Below are positions 38,434-45,653 of a DNA stretch of 46,325 bases, piece by piece. The number at the start of each line of letters is the position of its first letter. The first letter of the stretch is position 1. The stretch comes from a virus: positions 1-46,325 of the IMG/VR virus record IMGVR_UViG_3300022745_000050; one strand, given 5' to 3'. The notes under the pieces were generated by a model that was not told the DNA's origin, searched no databases, and saw only the letters and a program-made list of their open reading frames with translations. The position numbers and the translations under genes were made by a program.

Positions 38434-38817
38434 ATGTCAGACTTTCAAATTGACGATCACGAGCTTGACGCAGAATGCGCGCAACTCGCGGCCGACATTT
38501 ACGCAGAATTTATGGAAGGCAAACCCGCAGAAAACCCGGAAGACTACCGGGGCGATATGTCAGACCGCGCGCATGAGGCGGCCGCCGGCCACCAGTGGGT
38601 GATCTACACTTACAAGGCAATCCGGCTTTGTGCCTCTTGCGACATTGCGCAAGGGGAAGAGTTTTTACAGGATGCCGGCCTACCGGAAGACGTCACGTTT
38701 GGCTCTTTGGCGACTACCCTTGCATATGGCGAAATTCGCGCGCGCATCGACGCCGCACTGTCTGAATTGATTGACGCTTGGGAAGAGCCGGAAGAGCCGG
38801 AAGAGCTTGCGGATTGA
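38434..38817 (+). CDS. Acidic hypothetical protein
   Basis: 127 residues, strongly acidic, ending in EEPEEPEELAD. MSDFQIDDHELDAECAQLAA, a central HQWVIYTYKAIRLCASCD with one CxxC, and helical remainder. AAGAGGATC lies upstream. The charge suggests DNA mimicry (as in anti-restriction or nucleoid-inhibiting proteins), but this is speculation. Confidence 0.55.
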   Translation: MSDFQIDDHELDAECAQLAADIYAEFMEGKPAENPEDYRGDMSDRAHEAAAGHQWVIYTYKAIRLCASCDIAQGEEFLQDAGLPEDVTFGSLATTLAYGEIRARIDAALSELIDAWEEPEEPEELAD

Positions 38818-38885
38818 TTGTCAACCAATGCGGCCGTCAACGCGCGGCCGTATTACTGGACAATCAAACAAGGAAGGAAAGCACT

Positions 38886-39635
38886 GTGGCCAAGGACGAC
38901 ACTTTTCTGTCAACTATTCCGTTCGGCGGGTTCTATTGCTCTATTCACTCCGAGGAAGTGGATAGGGCATTTGAACAAATGTTCACCGATCGGGACACCG
39001 GGACAAAATCCGCGCCGGATTGCCTGGTACAGAAGGCTCAAGACGCAGTGGATTTTTCCGGCGTCTATCGCGCCTATGCGGCCGACTATGCCGCAAGTTT
39101 TCTGGCCCGGCTTTCGCTGGACGGAAAATTCGAAAGCACGACGTCGCCGCGTGAATACAATTTCGAGACTGACCGGATCTTTGTCGAATTGACGCGGTCT
39201 GACTTGGCGCGGATCTGGCGCGGCGTGTCGAAGGCGGATATGGACAAGGCTTGCCGCGCGCGCTTCACTTCGCGTGACGGGTTCATATCGTGGTATGACC
39301 GGGACTGGCGAACCTGGGGCCCGTTGTCGACTTGGGATCATAACCAAATAGGGACCTTGCTGGGGGTCTATGCCGAGATTGAACAGGGTTCGACCTGGGA
39401 TCAATGGGCAGAATACAGTTTGATGGAAGACGCCATCTGCAATGGCGCGCCGGATAGATGGATCTGGGACAACGCCGGGCCCGACTTGGCGCGCATGGCT
39501 AACCTATGGGACTGGATCCAAGAGCGACAAAAGCGCAGCGTCAAAACTATGGCGCAATGGCTTGCCGCATTGCGCGCGCAAAACCGGCCTTTCCGTGATA
39601 CACCCCTTGGCGCCTGGGAAGGCGGTGCAGCATGA
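38886..39635 (+). CDS. Conserved phage/plasmid protein of unknown function
   Basis: 249 residues from a GTG at 38886 with AAGGAAGG upstream. FLSTIPFGGFYCSIHSEEVD, AFEQMFTDRDTGT, TSPREYNFETDRIFVELTRS, RFTSRDGFISWYDRDW, WDHNQIGTLLGVYAEI and SLMEDAICNG recall a family I know from phages and plasmids with no established function. The ordered aromatic/acidic pattern speaks for a folded protein. Overlaps the next gene by four bases. Confidence 0.6.
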   Translation: MAKDDTFLSTIPFGGFYCSIHSEEVDRAFEQMFTDRDTGTKSAPDCLVQKAQDAVDFSGVYRAYAADYAASFLARLSLDGKFESTTSPREYNFETDRIFVELTRSDLARIWRGVSKADMDKACRARFTSRDGFISWYDRDWRTWGPLSTWDHNQIGTLLGVYAEIEQGSTWDQWAEYSLMEDAICNGAPDRWIWDNAGPDLARMANLWDWIQERQKRSVKTMAQWLAALRAQNRPFRDTPLGAWEGGAA

Positions 39636-39829
39636 CCGGCAAATACCAGCCTTGGCCAAGCGAAGCGGATCCAGCGTGGCGCCGACTGGCAAAGCAGGCT
39701 ATGAAAGAGGCGGATGATATGCTTACCCGGATCCCGCCGCGGCAGCGCGACATCGGAGATCCTAACCATCCGGTGCACACCGGCTTGTTCGGGCAGGACG
39801 TGGCGTCATTTCTCAAGAGGCAACAATGA
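39632..39829 (+). CDS. Hypothetical small protein
   Basis: 65 residues: MTGKYQPWPSEADPAWRRLA, helical middle, ends GLFGQDVASFLKRQQ. The GCATGACC start overlaps the upstream stop and its own stop overlaps the next ATG, so it is translationally coupled. No family recognised. Confidence 0.5.
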   Translation: MTGKYQPWPSEADPAWRRLAKQAMKEADDMLTRIPPRQRDIGDPNHPVHTGLFGQDVASFLKRQQ

Positions 39830-39939
39830 TTTTCATCGCTATCGCCCTGGGTTTTCTTGTCGCCCTGTTTGCCACCCCGCCCATAATTCTGGGCTGGATC
39901 CGAGTGCAAATCATCCGCCGCTTTGAGAGGCGCCCCTAG
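39826..39939 (+). CDS. 37-residue membrane peptide
   Basis: MIFIAIALGFLVALFATPPI then ILGWIRVQIIRRFERRP: one membrane span and a basic cytoplasmic end. ATGA overlap with the gene before. The terminator stem starts within its last codons. The last gene of the rightward cassette. Confidence 0.55.
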   Translation: MIFIAIALGFLVALFATPPIILGWIRVQIIRRFERRP

Positions 39940-39957
39940 TGGGCGCCTTTCCTTTTG
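39928..39957 (+). terminator. Rho-independent terminator
   Basis: AGGCGCCC (39928-39935), loop CTAGT, GGGCGCCT (39941-39948), then TTCCTTTT. A perfect 8-bp GC-rich stem and T-rich tail; it closes the rightward cassette and includes the last stop codon. Confidence 0.82.
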
Positions 39958-40062
39958 CGCCTGACCCGGTTTTTAGGGCCGCCAGAGGGGCAAGTCACCC
40001 CTTGCCTATACCCTACCCTATCCCGCGCCTCTCTGGCCCTTCCTGGCGCGCTCTGGCGCGCT

Positions 40063-40200
40063 GCCTATCGCCATCGGACCTGACCGCCTATCGCCATCGG
40101 ACCCGACCGCCTATCGCCATCGGACCTGACCGCCTATCGCCATCGGACCTGACCGCCTATCGCCATCGGACCTGACCGCCTAGCGCCCTCGGACCTGACC
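40063..40200 (+). repeat. Six tandem 23-bp repeats (iteron-like)
   Basis: The unit is GCCTATCGCC followed by ATCGGACCTGACC, six in a row without gaps. Units 1, 3, 4 and 5 are identical, unit 2 differs at one base and unit 6 at two. No spacers, so not a CRISPR. A 23-bp period (about two helical turns) is typical of iterons at plasmid/phage origins. It lies downstream of the terminator and before the other repeat families. Confidence 0.9.
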
Positions 40201-40253
40201 GCCCGCGCCGCCCGCGCGCCGGCCTGTGCGCCCGTTGCATTGGCCCCCGCCAA

Positions 40254-40373
40254 GATTTCCTTGGGCTTAATCTTTTCGCGACAGGGACGCCGGGATTTCC
40301 TTGGGCTTAATTTTTTCGCGACAGGGGCACCGGGATTTCCTTGGGCTTAATCTTTTCGCGACAGGAAAATGGG
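40254..40373 (+). repeat. Three tandem 40-bp repeats
   Basis: Each unit begins GATTTCCTTGGGCTTAATCT (TTT in unit 2) and continues TTTCGCGACAGG. Units start at 40254, 40294 and 40334; the last six or so bases of the third differ. TCGCGA is palindromic. They lie immediately before GTGTGTTACA (40373-40382) and TACAAT, which may be a promoter. Confidence 0.88.
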
Positions 40374-40435
40374 TGTGTTACAATTTGCTATTTGTTGGCC
40401 CCTGTCTTCGCCCATCGAGCCCACTTCCCCAAGCG

Positions 40436-40488
40436 GGAGGTGGCGGATGCAGGGGCGGCGGAAGTCGCCACCTCCCCCCGTAGGGGGG
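40436..40488. other. Two stem-loops in the putative origin
   Basis: GGAGGTGGCG (40436-40445) pairs with CGCCACCTCC (40466-40475), 20-base loop. CCCCCC-GTA-GGGGGG (40474-40488) forms a second, overlapping hairpin. Such foldbacks near iterons can be sites of initiation or priming. Confidence 0.65.
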
Positions 40489-40492
40489 CCGA

Positions 40493-40667
40493 ACTTCCGT
40501 ACTTCCGTAAATTTAACCTCCGTATAAGAAATCAATGACTTAGCCCCCAACTTCCGTACTTCCGTAGACTTCCGTGCCGAACTTCCGTAATCAATGAAAT
40601 CAATGACTTACAAGACCACTCTCGGGAACTTCCGTGAACTTCCGTACAACTTCCGTACAACTTCCGT
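40493..40667 (+). repeat. Ten copies of ACTTCCGT
   Basis: Exact copies start at 40493, 40501, 40550, 40558, 40568, 40581, 40628, 40638, 40649 and 40660, with a one-mismatch copy at 40516. Several are 8-11 bases apart, the last four in near-helical phase. A/T-rich spacers include ATCAATGACTTA twice. They run up to the stop of the prim-pol helicase gene (40676). Confidence 0.9.
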
Positions 40668-40675
40668 ACAACTTT

Positions 40676-42769
40676 CTAGCCGAAAACACCGTCGTTCAGG
40701 ACATCTTGTCCAGCCCCACCCACCACTTTGTAGCCCTTTATTTTCTTGTCGCTGTCCCGCACCGCCACGCAGATCAGGCCCGAACCTTCCCAAACCCGCA
40801 GCAAATCTTCGGCCTCGTCGCCCTTGAAACCGAACTCTTCCACCATGTGTTTCACCGCGCGGCGGTCCCCGCTCTGCGCCGCCTTTGACCAAGGCCGACC
40901 GCTTTCCCACGCCGCCCGCATTGCCCCCAAGACCTCGTCGGCCACCGCTGGAGTCAGTGCGACACCGGGGCCGAACCCCACCACTTCGCGCTCTGCCACG
41001 AGCGAGGACTGGCCATCGCCAAGCCCGACGACGTCGAACCGATAGGGCTCCGACCACCCATCCTCTGCGGCCTTCTGCTTTTCGCAAGTCAGCGTGCCGA
41101 TCGACGCGCCCTTCTTGCGCTCCAGCTTGAATACGAAATCGCCCGCCCCGAGCAGGACCGTCGAGCCCCGCATGTCGCCAGACTTGCCGGCGTGGTGGAC
41201 GCCCATGACGGCGCACTGGAACTCGTCCCGGACGCGGTCGCAGGCTTTGACGAAGAGCGTCATGTCCTTCTGCAAGTTTTCGTCCGCGCCCGGCATGGCG
41301 CGCGATACGGTGTCGACCACCACGAGGGCAGGCTTTACGCCCGCAGCGCGCACCGTGCGCAGCAGCTTCTCGATGTCGTCGGGCCGCATGAACTCGATGG
41401 ACTTCTCGATAATCAGAAAGCGATCTGTGAACTGGCCAATGCCCCGGCGCTTGTGCCAGGCTTTCGCCCGGTTGCCCATGTCGAAGGATCCTTCGGACGC
41501 GATGTATAGGACGTCCGCGTTCGGCTTGGCGTTGATCTTGTCGCCGTGCCAATCCGGCAACCCGTGGGCGATGGCGAGGGCCATGTCGATGGCGAGGAAC
41601 GATTTGCCTGCACCGGGCGTCGAGTACAGAAACCCGACCGAGACGTCCGGTACGTGCCGGTCGATCAGGAAAGACGGCGGGGGCCTGTTGATCACATCGG
41701 ACAGTTTGAGCAGGGGGTAGAGCGCGTCTGACTTCGCCTCGATCGCCTCCGCAGCCGCAAAGGGGCTTTCCTCTTGGGTTTGAAGTTCCTCGAACCAGAC
41801 CTCGGCTTGGGTGAAATCGCCGTTTGACAGGGCGTCAGCTTGGTCGAACAGCCACGACGCGCCGCGCTTGTACGGGGGCTTCATGCGGCACCAGTCAGCG
41901 GCCACGATGTCGGGGTCGTTCCCGCTTGGCCAACGGTCGCACCACTCGCTGAAGATGTCGAACGCCTCGCGCTCGTCAGGGACCGCCGCTTTGATCGCGT
42001 AGCCCATCGCCAGATAGCTTTCCCGTGTCGGGAAGTGGTCTGATGTGTTGGGCGTCGCGGCGACAGCTTTGCGGATCAGTGCCGGGTCGCCCCGTAGGGT
42101 TTGCTGATCGACGTCGGACGCAGCGCCCTCTTTGACGATCGGGCGTGCCGCGGGGAGCGCTTGGCGCAGCCGCTCCAGAAGGGGGCCGACCTGATCGTGC
42201 GGCAAGAGAGGGAGTTGATCAAATGGGGGGAGCGGCCGGTCCCACGCGTAGGGCTTGCCTGTCTTCGGGTGGACGCCGAGAGCGACGAACTGCCGGCCAT
42301 GCGACAGGACCTCCACGCGCTCGGGGATGCCCTTGGCATTGGGTTCACCGAAGTCGACGCGCTGATACGGCACGTCGCCATCGGTGCGGAAGACGTAGCC
42401 CTGCTTTGGCGCTTGCCCGGTCCTGACGGGGGCATGGCCATCGCCGTCGACGATCGGCCGGATGATCGCGGCAAGGTCGGGGTGCATCGTGTCGGCGTCG
42501 ATGAGCAGCACCTTGCCCGTCTTGATGCCGACGCCGGCGCCCATCGCGTGCCAGCGCTCGAAATCACGTTCGTCTGCGACGTGGTTGATCCAGTCGAAGG
42601 AACCCCATTTGCCGCTCGGGAAGCGGATGCCGGGGGTCTTGCCCCGGCCGTCCTGGTGTGTTCCGACGCGCTTGTACAGGGTGGAGTTCGGGCTGATCTC
42701 CGCGTTGGGCGGTATGATCGGCACCAGATCGGTGTAGCCGAGTGCGGCCAGTTTCTTGAAGGGGTTCAT
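40676..42769 (-). CDS. Prim-pol primase / RecA-like helicase replication protein
   Basis: 697 residues. The N-terminal ~200 residues are a bifunctional primase-polymerase domain (GVGIKTGKVLLIDADTMHPD with D91 and D93). Residues ~225-315 match PriCT_2 (LIRKAVAATPNTSDHFPTRE, FDIFSEWCDRWPSGND, WLFDQA). The C-terminal motor has Walker A STPGAGKS (383-390) and Walker B PALVVVDTVSR. It likely initiates replication at the adjacent repeat region. The C-terminus is NDGVFG, the shared tail, here not forced by any overlapping start. Confidence 0.88.
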   Translation of the reverse strand: MNPFKKLAALGYTDLVPIIPPNAEISPNSTLYKRVGTHQDGRGKTPGIRFPSGKWGSFDWINHVADERDFERWHAMGAGVGIKTGKVLLIDADTMHPDLAAIIRPIVDGDGHAPVRTGQAPKQGYVFRTDGDVPYQRVDFGEPNAKGIPERVEVLSHGRQFVALGVHPKTGKPYAWDRPLPPFDQLPLLPHDQVGPLLERLRQALPAARPIVKEGAASDVDQQTLRGDPALIRKAVAATPNTSDHFPTRESYLAMGYAIKAAVPDEREAFDIFSEWCDRWPSGNDPDIVAADWCRMKPPYKRGASWLFDQADALSNGDFTQAEVWFEELQTQEESPFAAAEAIEAKSDALYPLLKLSDVINRPPPSFLIDRHVPDVSVGFLYSTPGAGKSFLAIDMALAIAHGLPDWHGDKINAKPNADVLYIASEGSFDMGNRAKAWHKRRGIGQFTDRFLIIEKSIEFMRPDDIEKLLRTVRAAGVKPALVVVDTVSRAMPGADENLQKDMTLFVKACDRVRDEFQCAVMGVHHAGKSGDMRGSTVLLGAGDFVFKLERKKGASIGTLTCEKQKAAEDGWSEPYRFDVVGLGDGQSSLVAEREVVGFGPGVALTPAVADEVLGAMRAAWESGRPWSKAAQSGDRRAVKHMVEEFGFKGDEAEDLLRVWEGSGLICVAVRDSDKKIKGYKVVGGAGQDVLNDGVFG

Positions 42770-42781
42770 TCGGTCTGCCTT

Positions 42782-42802
42782 TGTCGGTCGTCAAATCATA
42801 CA
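42782..42802. promoter_or_regulatory. Recurrent operator-like site upstream of the prim-pol helicase
   Basis: TGTC-GGTC-GTCAAATCATACA, 13 bases upstream of the ATG at 42769, in the 53-base gap after the HD phosphohydrolase gene. Binding here would control replication protein expression. Confidence 0.5.
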
Positions 42803-42822
42803 TCTAGGCCAGACTTTTCACC

Positions 42823-43407
42823 CTACTCCGCTGCGTGCTCCGGGAAAAGGCTCTTGAACATGGACAGGAAAATTCCCTTCGCGCCATCCGGCAGCAACCC
42901 CGCCACTTCGACCGGCAAATCGAGCGGTTGGCCGGGCAGGTTCCACGGTTTATCGCATGGCGCCATGAGAACCGTTTTCTCGTTGTGCAGGATCGCCCGA
43001 TCGGCGGCGGTCACGCGTTCGAAGACGGACGGCGGCGTGAAGAACATGCCGAACCGCTCCAGCACCGCGACTTCGATGTTTGCCTCCAGCGTCGCATAGC
43101 CGCCGATGTACGGCTTGATCGGGCTCGGCACGTCCATGACATATGCCTCGGCCGCGTCGTGCAGAAGCGCCAGGCGCGCAGCGGACGTGTCGTTGTTCGC
43201 GAAGAAGTAGGCCGCCAGAAGCGCGCAGTGCTCGGCCACCGAATAGAACCGCAGCGTGTGGCCGCCGTACCGGCAAGTGTTGGCCAGCGCGTGTGCGATG
43301 TCCAGAATGTGAACCTCTTCGGGCTGCGGATTGAACGGATGGAAGACGCCGCCCGTGTAGGTCTGGATCCAAGCGTCTTGCTTTCCGGGCAAGTTAATGG
43401 TATTCAC
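42823..43407 (-). CDS. HD-domain phosphohydrolase (5'-nucleotidase-like)
   Basis: 194 residues from a GTG at 43407 with CAGGAG seven bases upstream. FYSVAEHCALLAAYF, LLHDAAEAYVMDVPSPIKPYI and DRAILHNEKTVL give the H..HD..D pattern of the HD family, close to phage YfbR-like 5'-deoxynucleotidases. It may alter nucleotide pools during infection. Last accessory gene before the replication protein. Confidence 0.82.
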   Translation of the reverse strand: MNTINLPGKQDAWIQTYTGGVFHPFNPQPEEVHILDIAHALANTCRYGGHTLRFYSVAEHCALLAAYFFANNDTSAARLALLHDAAEAYVMDVPSPIKPYIGGYATLEANIEVAVLERFGMFFTPPSVFERVTAADRAILHNEKTVLMAPCDKPWNLPGQPLDLPVEVAGLLPDGAKGIFLSMFKSLFPEHAAE

Positions 43408-43492
43408 TTCGTGTCTCCTGCTTGTCGGTTTGGGGTCATTGTCGGTCAGGGGCGGCGCGTCAAATACGACGCGCCGCTTTTGTTTTGGGCGG

Positions 43493-43711
43493 TCAGGGTT
43501 CTTGCTTGCGGATGGCGGCGGCGATGCGGGAGCTATCCGTTTCATCTATCAGCTTATCAAGCCACCCAACGGTCTTTGCCCACTCTACCGCTTCGGCGTG
43601 GAAGCTATCCGCCACCTTCGCCGCCCGTTCCCGTTCCTCCGCCCGTGCTGCCTCCACCGCCAGCCGCGTCTCCTCAGCCCATGCGGCGCGGAGGCGCTGG
43701 GCGAGAGTCAT
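43493..43711 (-). CDS. Hypothetical helical protein
   Basis: 72 residues: MTLAQRLRAAWAEETRLAVEAARAEERERAAKVADSF, then WAKTVGWLDKLIDETDSSRI and AAAIRKQEP at the end. The pattern ARAEER...A and the end IRKQE are shared with the gene at 43862-44485, so the two are probably distant duplicates. ATGA overlap with the gene upstream. Confidence 0.55.
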   Translation of the reverse strand: MTLAQRLRAAWAEETRLAVEAARAEERERAAKVADSFHAEAVEWAKTVGWLDKLIDETDSSRIAAAIRKQEP

Positions 43712-43779
43712 TTCTTTGTTCCCTTCATGACGGCGGCGATGAGCCCAAGGATGATTGCGAGGATGATGGTGGGAGTCAT
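43708..43779 (-). CDS. 23-residue membrane peptide
   Basis: MTPTIILAIILGLIAAVMKG followed by TKK. A single hydrophobic span with positive end. ATG overlaps the stop of the peptide upstream and its stop overlaps the next ATG. AAAGGACC lies upstream. Too short for usual gene finders but embedded in a chain of coupled genes. Confidence 0.5.
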   Translation of the reverse strand: MTPTIILAIILGLIAAVMKGTKK

Positions 43780-43865
43780 TCTGGTGGTCCTTTCATGTCG
43801 CGGATGGCGAGGAGGATGATGAGGAGGGGGATGAGAATTGCGGGGATGGCGAGGAGGTGGATCAC
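43776..43865 (-). CDS. 29-residue membrane peptide
   Basis: A GTG at 43865 with AGGAGG close upstream opens a peptide starting IHLLAIPAILIPLLIILLAI after Met and ending RDMKGPPE. One strong membrane span. GTGA overlap with the previous stop. Forms a tandem pair with the next membrane peptide. Confidence 0.5.
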   Translation of the reverse strand: MIHLLAIPAILIPLLIILLAIRDMKGPPE

Positions 43866-44485
43866 ACCCCCTCCTGCTTGCGGATGGCGGTAGCTTCCCG
43901 CAGCATATCGCCAACCGCTTCAAACGCGGCGCTTGTCCCTTCATCGAACGTGTCAGGGATAACGCAACCGCCCGGAATGTCGGCAGGATTTGCCAAGCAC
44001 TGTATAGCGTCTTTCACCGCTTCCAGCGTCTTAACCCGCTCCTCCGCCCTTGCCGCAGCAACGGCCAGCTGCAGTTCCTCGGTGCAGGCGATGCGCTCGG
44101 CTTCGACGGCCTGTGCGACTGGCACGGCTTCCACGGCGGCAAGGATGCGGGCTTCGTAGTCGGCTTGCGCGGCAGCTTTGGCGGCTTCGGGCGTCATAAA
44201 TATACCAATTTCAGCATGGCCCGTGGCCCATACGCGATGCTCACCTTTCCAGATGGACAGATGGTAACCACCGCCCACGGCCTCCGCGAAAGACATACTG
44301 CCCCTAGTGATTACAGGATTGAAAACCAGCGGCTTCACCTTCACGGCGGTCAGCAGCGGGGCGATCTGGTCGAGGAGGGCGGTGGCTTCTGAGAGCGCCC
44401 TCTTTTTCGCCGCATCTGGGAGACTGTCCAAATCGTAGACAAGCGCCCGCGCCACGGCTTCGACAACTTCGAGGGGATGGGTCAT
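43862..44485 (-). CDS. Accessory protein of Ea/Ead type, function unknown
   Basis: 207 residues from ATG 44485 with GGGAGAG upstream and ATGA overlap. MTHPLEVVEAVARALVYDLD, a central IWKGEHRVWATGHAEIGIFM, and a long helical end with AVAAARAEERVKTLEAVKDA. The end ATAIRKQEGV resembles that of 43493-43711. It looks like the mosaic helical proteins of phage accessory regions. No function assigned. Confidence 0.6.
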   Translation of the reverse strand: MTHPLEVVEAVARALVYDLDSLPDAAKKRALSEATALLDQIAPLLTAVKVKPLVFNPVITRGSMSFAEAVGGGYHLSIWKGEHRVWATGHAEIGIFMTPEAAKAAAQADYEARILAAVEAVPVAQAVEAERIACTEELQLAVAAARAEERVKTLEAVKDAIQCLANPADIPGGCVIPDTFDEGTSAAFEAVGDMLREATAIRKQEGV

Positions 44486-45312
44486 TTCGGCTCTCCCTTC
44501 GCGTCCAGCGCGGCCAAGACGGCGCGCATTCTGGCCAGTGTTGCCTTTACCGTGCCAAGGCATGGTCCCGCGACATGCTCTCCACCTGTGGGGTATCCTT
44601 GATCCGCCAAGTATTCGCGCCAGCCCGCAGATGCAGTTGCCATGAGTGCGCCAAATCCAATTCGCAGCCCCAGCGATTTCACCTCGTTGTGATATTTCGG
44701 GTCGGGCCAAGCTGGATTTTCTGCAAGCGCAAGAACATCCACGGCATCCGCCAGCGCATCCCGCGCCGTCTTCAGCGCGGCATCTGCCGCATCCGCGCGG
44801 GCTGTCAGACGAGCAACACAGTCGCGCACCACGTCCTTGACGACAAACGGACCCACCGACTTGCCGCCCACGATGGGCCTGGCCAGTATCGCTCCGACAA
44901 GTCGGTTCATCCATGAGACGTGATAGATATGCTCTGGGTAGTAGTTCTTAGCGGCATCCATCACCGAGTGATAGGTGCCAAAGGGCAAACCCATGAGGGG
45001 GGCAACAATCTCGTAAACCGTCCGCATTTCATGATGAGCGCCCATCACCCGATCAAACTCGGCGCTCCAACTATCCCACCCCTTCTGCTTGTATGCCTCA
45101 GCTTTTGCGATGGCCGAAATGTTGGGAGATTCGGCCCGCTGGACGCGGCGGTGCAGCGATTGATTGGTAGCACGGGCTTCATCCCGTTCCACCTCTGCCG
45201 CATCCGCCCGCGCCTTCTCTGCGTCGAGGGCGATGAGGATTGCTTGCACATATTCGTAGGTCAGATCAGACCATCCGGCTTGCTCGTAGTTTGATGGTTC
45301 AATTGCGTCCAT
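44482..45312 (-). CDS. Ead/Ea22-like accessory protein
   Basis: 276 residues from ATG 45312 (a GTG one codon upstream is also possible) in the TGATG overlap. Coiled coil in residues ~30-60 (LDAEKARADAAEVERDEARA), then WSAEFDRVMGAHHEMRTVYE and a long helical part with ARADAADAALKTARDALADAV. It resembles the Ead/Ea22 type by composition only; function unknown. Confidence 0.55.
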   Translation of the reverse strand: MDAIEPSNYEQAGWSDLTYEYVQAILIALDAEKARADAAEVERDEARATNQSLHRRVQRAESPNISAIAKAEAYKQKGWDSWSAEFDRVMGAHHEMRTVYEIVAPLMGLPFGTYHSVMDAAKNYYPEHIYHVSWMNRLVGAILARPIVGGKSVGPFVVKDVVRDCVARLTARADAADAALKTARDALADAVDVLALAENPAWPDPKYHNEVKSLGLRIGFGALMATASAGWREYLADQGYPTGGEHVAGPCLGTVKATLARMRAVLAALDAKGEPK

Positions 45313-45653
45313 CACGCATCCCCTTTCAGCAATTGGTAATCTTGGATCATCCGGTCAGCGGGCAATCCGTAATGGGCGACAAGCGCTCGGATCATTGGCA
45401 GGCTCAACTTCCTGCGGCGAGAAAGCACTTCACTGGCATGGCTGCGTTGACCGAATACGGGCAACAGGTCACGGCGGGAAAGACCGCGCTCCGCCATCAT
45501 TGCGTTGATCAAGTCGATTGGGTCTGGCACAGGTTTTGCTCCGTCAGAAGGTGCATCAACGCGCAATGCGTTTTTGAAATAGTCGCGGACCCAGACAGGC
45601 TCGGACCTGATTAAAGCGCGGGCGCGGCGTACTGGCTCTAGAAAGGTATCCAT
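45312..45653 (-). CDS. HigA-like HTH protein
   Basis: 113 residues from ATG 45653. The C-terminal ~65 residues (LINAMMAERGLSRRDLLPVFGQRSHASEVLSRRR KLSLPMIRALVAHYGLPADR) form an HTH like HigA/MqsA antitoxins. No toxin gene adjoins, so it may act as a regulator or as a decoy antitoxin against a host toxin (speculative). Start in a TGATG overlap. Confidence 0.7.
   Translation of the reverse strand: MDTFLEPVRRARALIRSEPVWVRDYFKNALRVDAPSDGAKPVPDPIDLINAMMAERGLSRRDLLPVFGQRSHASEVLSRRRKLSLPMIRALVAHYGLPADRMIQDYQLLKGDA

Noticed and set aside
40063-40200. CRISPR array
   Set aside because: The 23-mers are directly adjacent with no spacers and there are no cas genes.
42564-42803. Leftward 79-codon frame starting MYDLTTDKG
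   Set aside because: Overlaps the prim-pol N-terminus almost fully and loses protein-like character; its first codons coincide with the recurrent operator-like site.
45312-45653. Complete toxin-antitoxin pair
   Set aside because: The HTH is antitoxin-like but neither neighbour resembles a HigB, RelE or other toxin.
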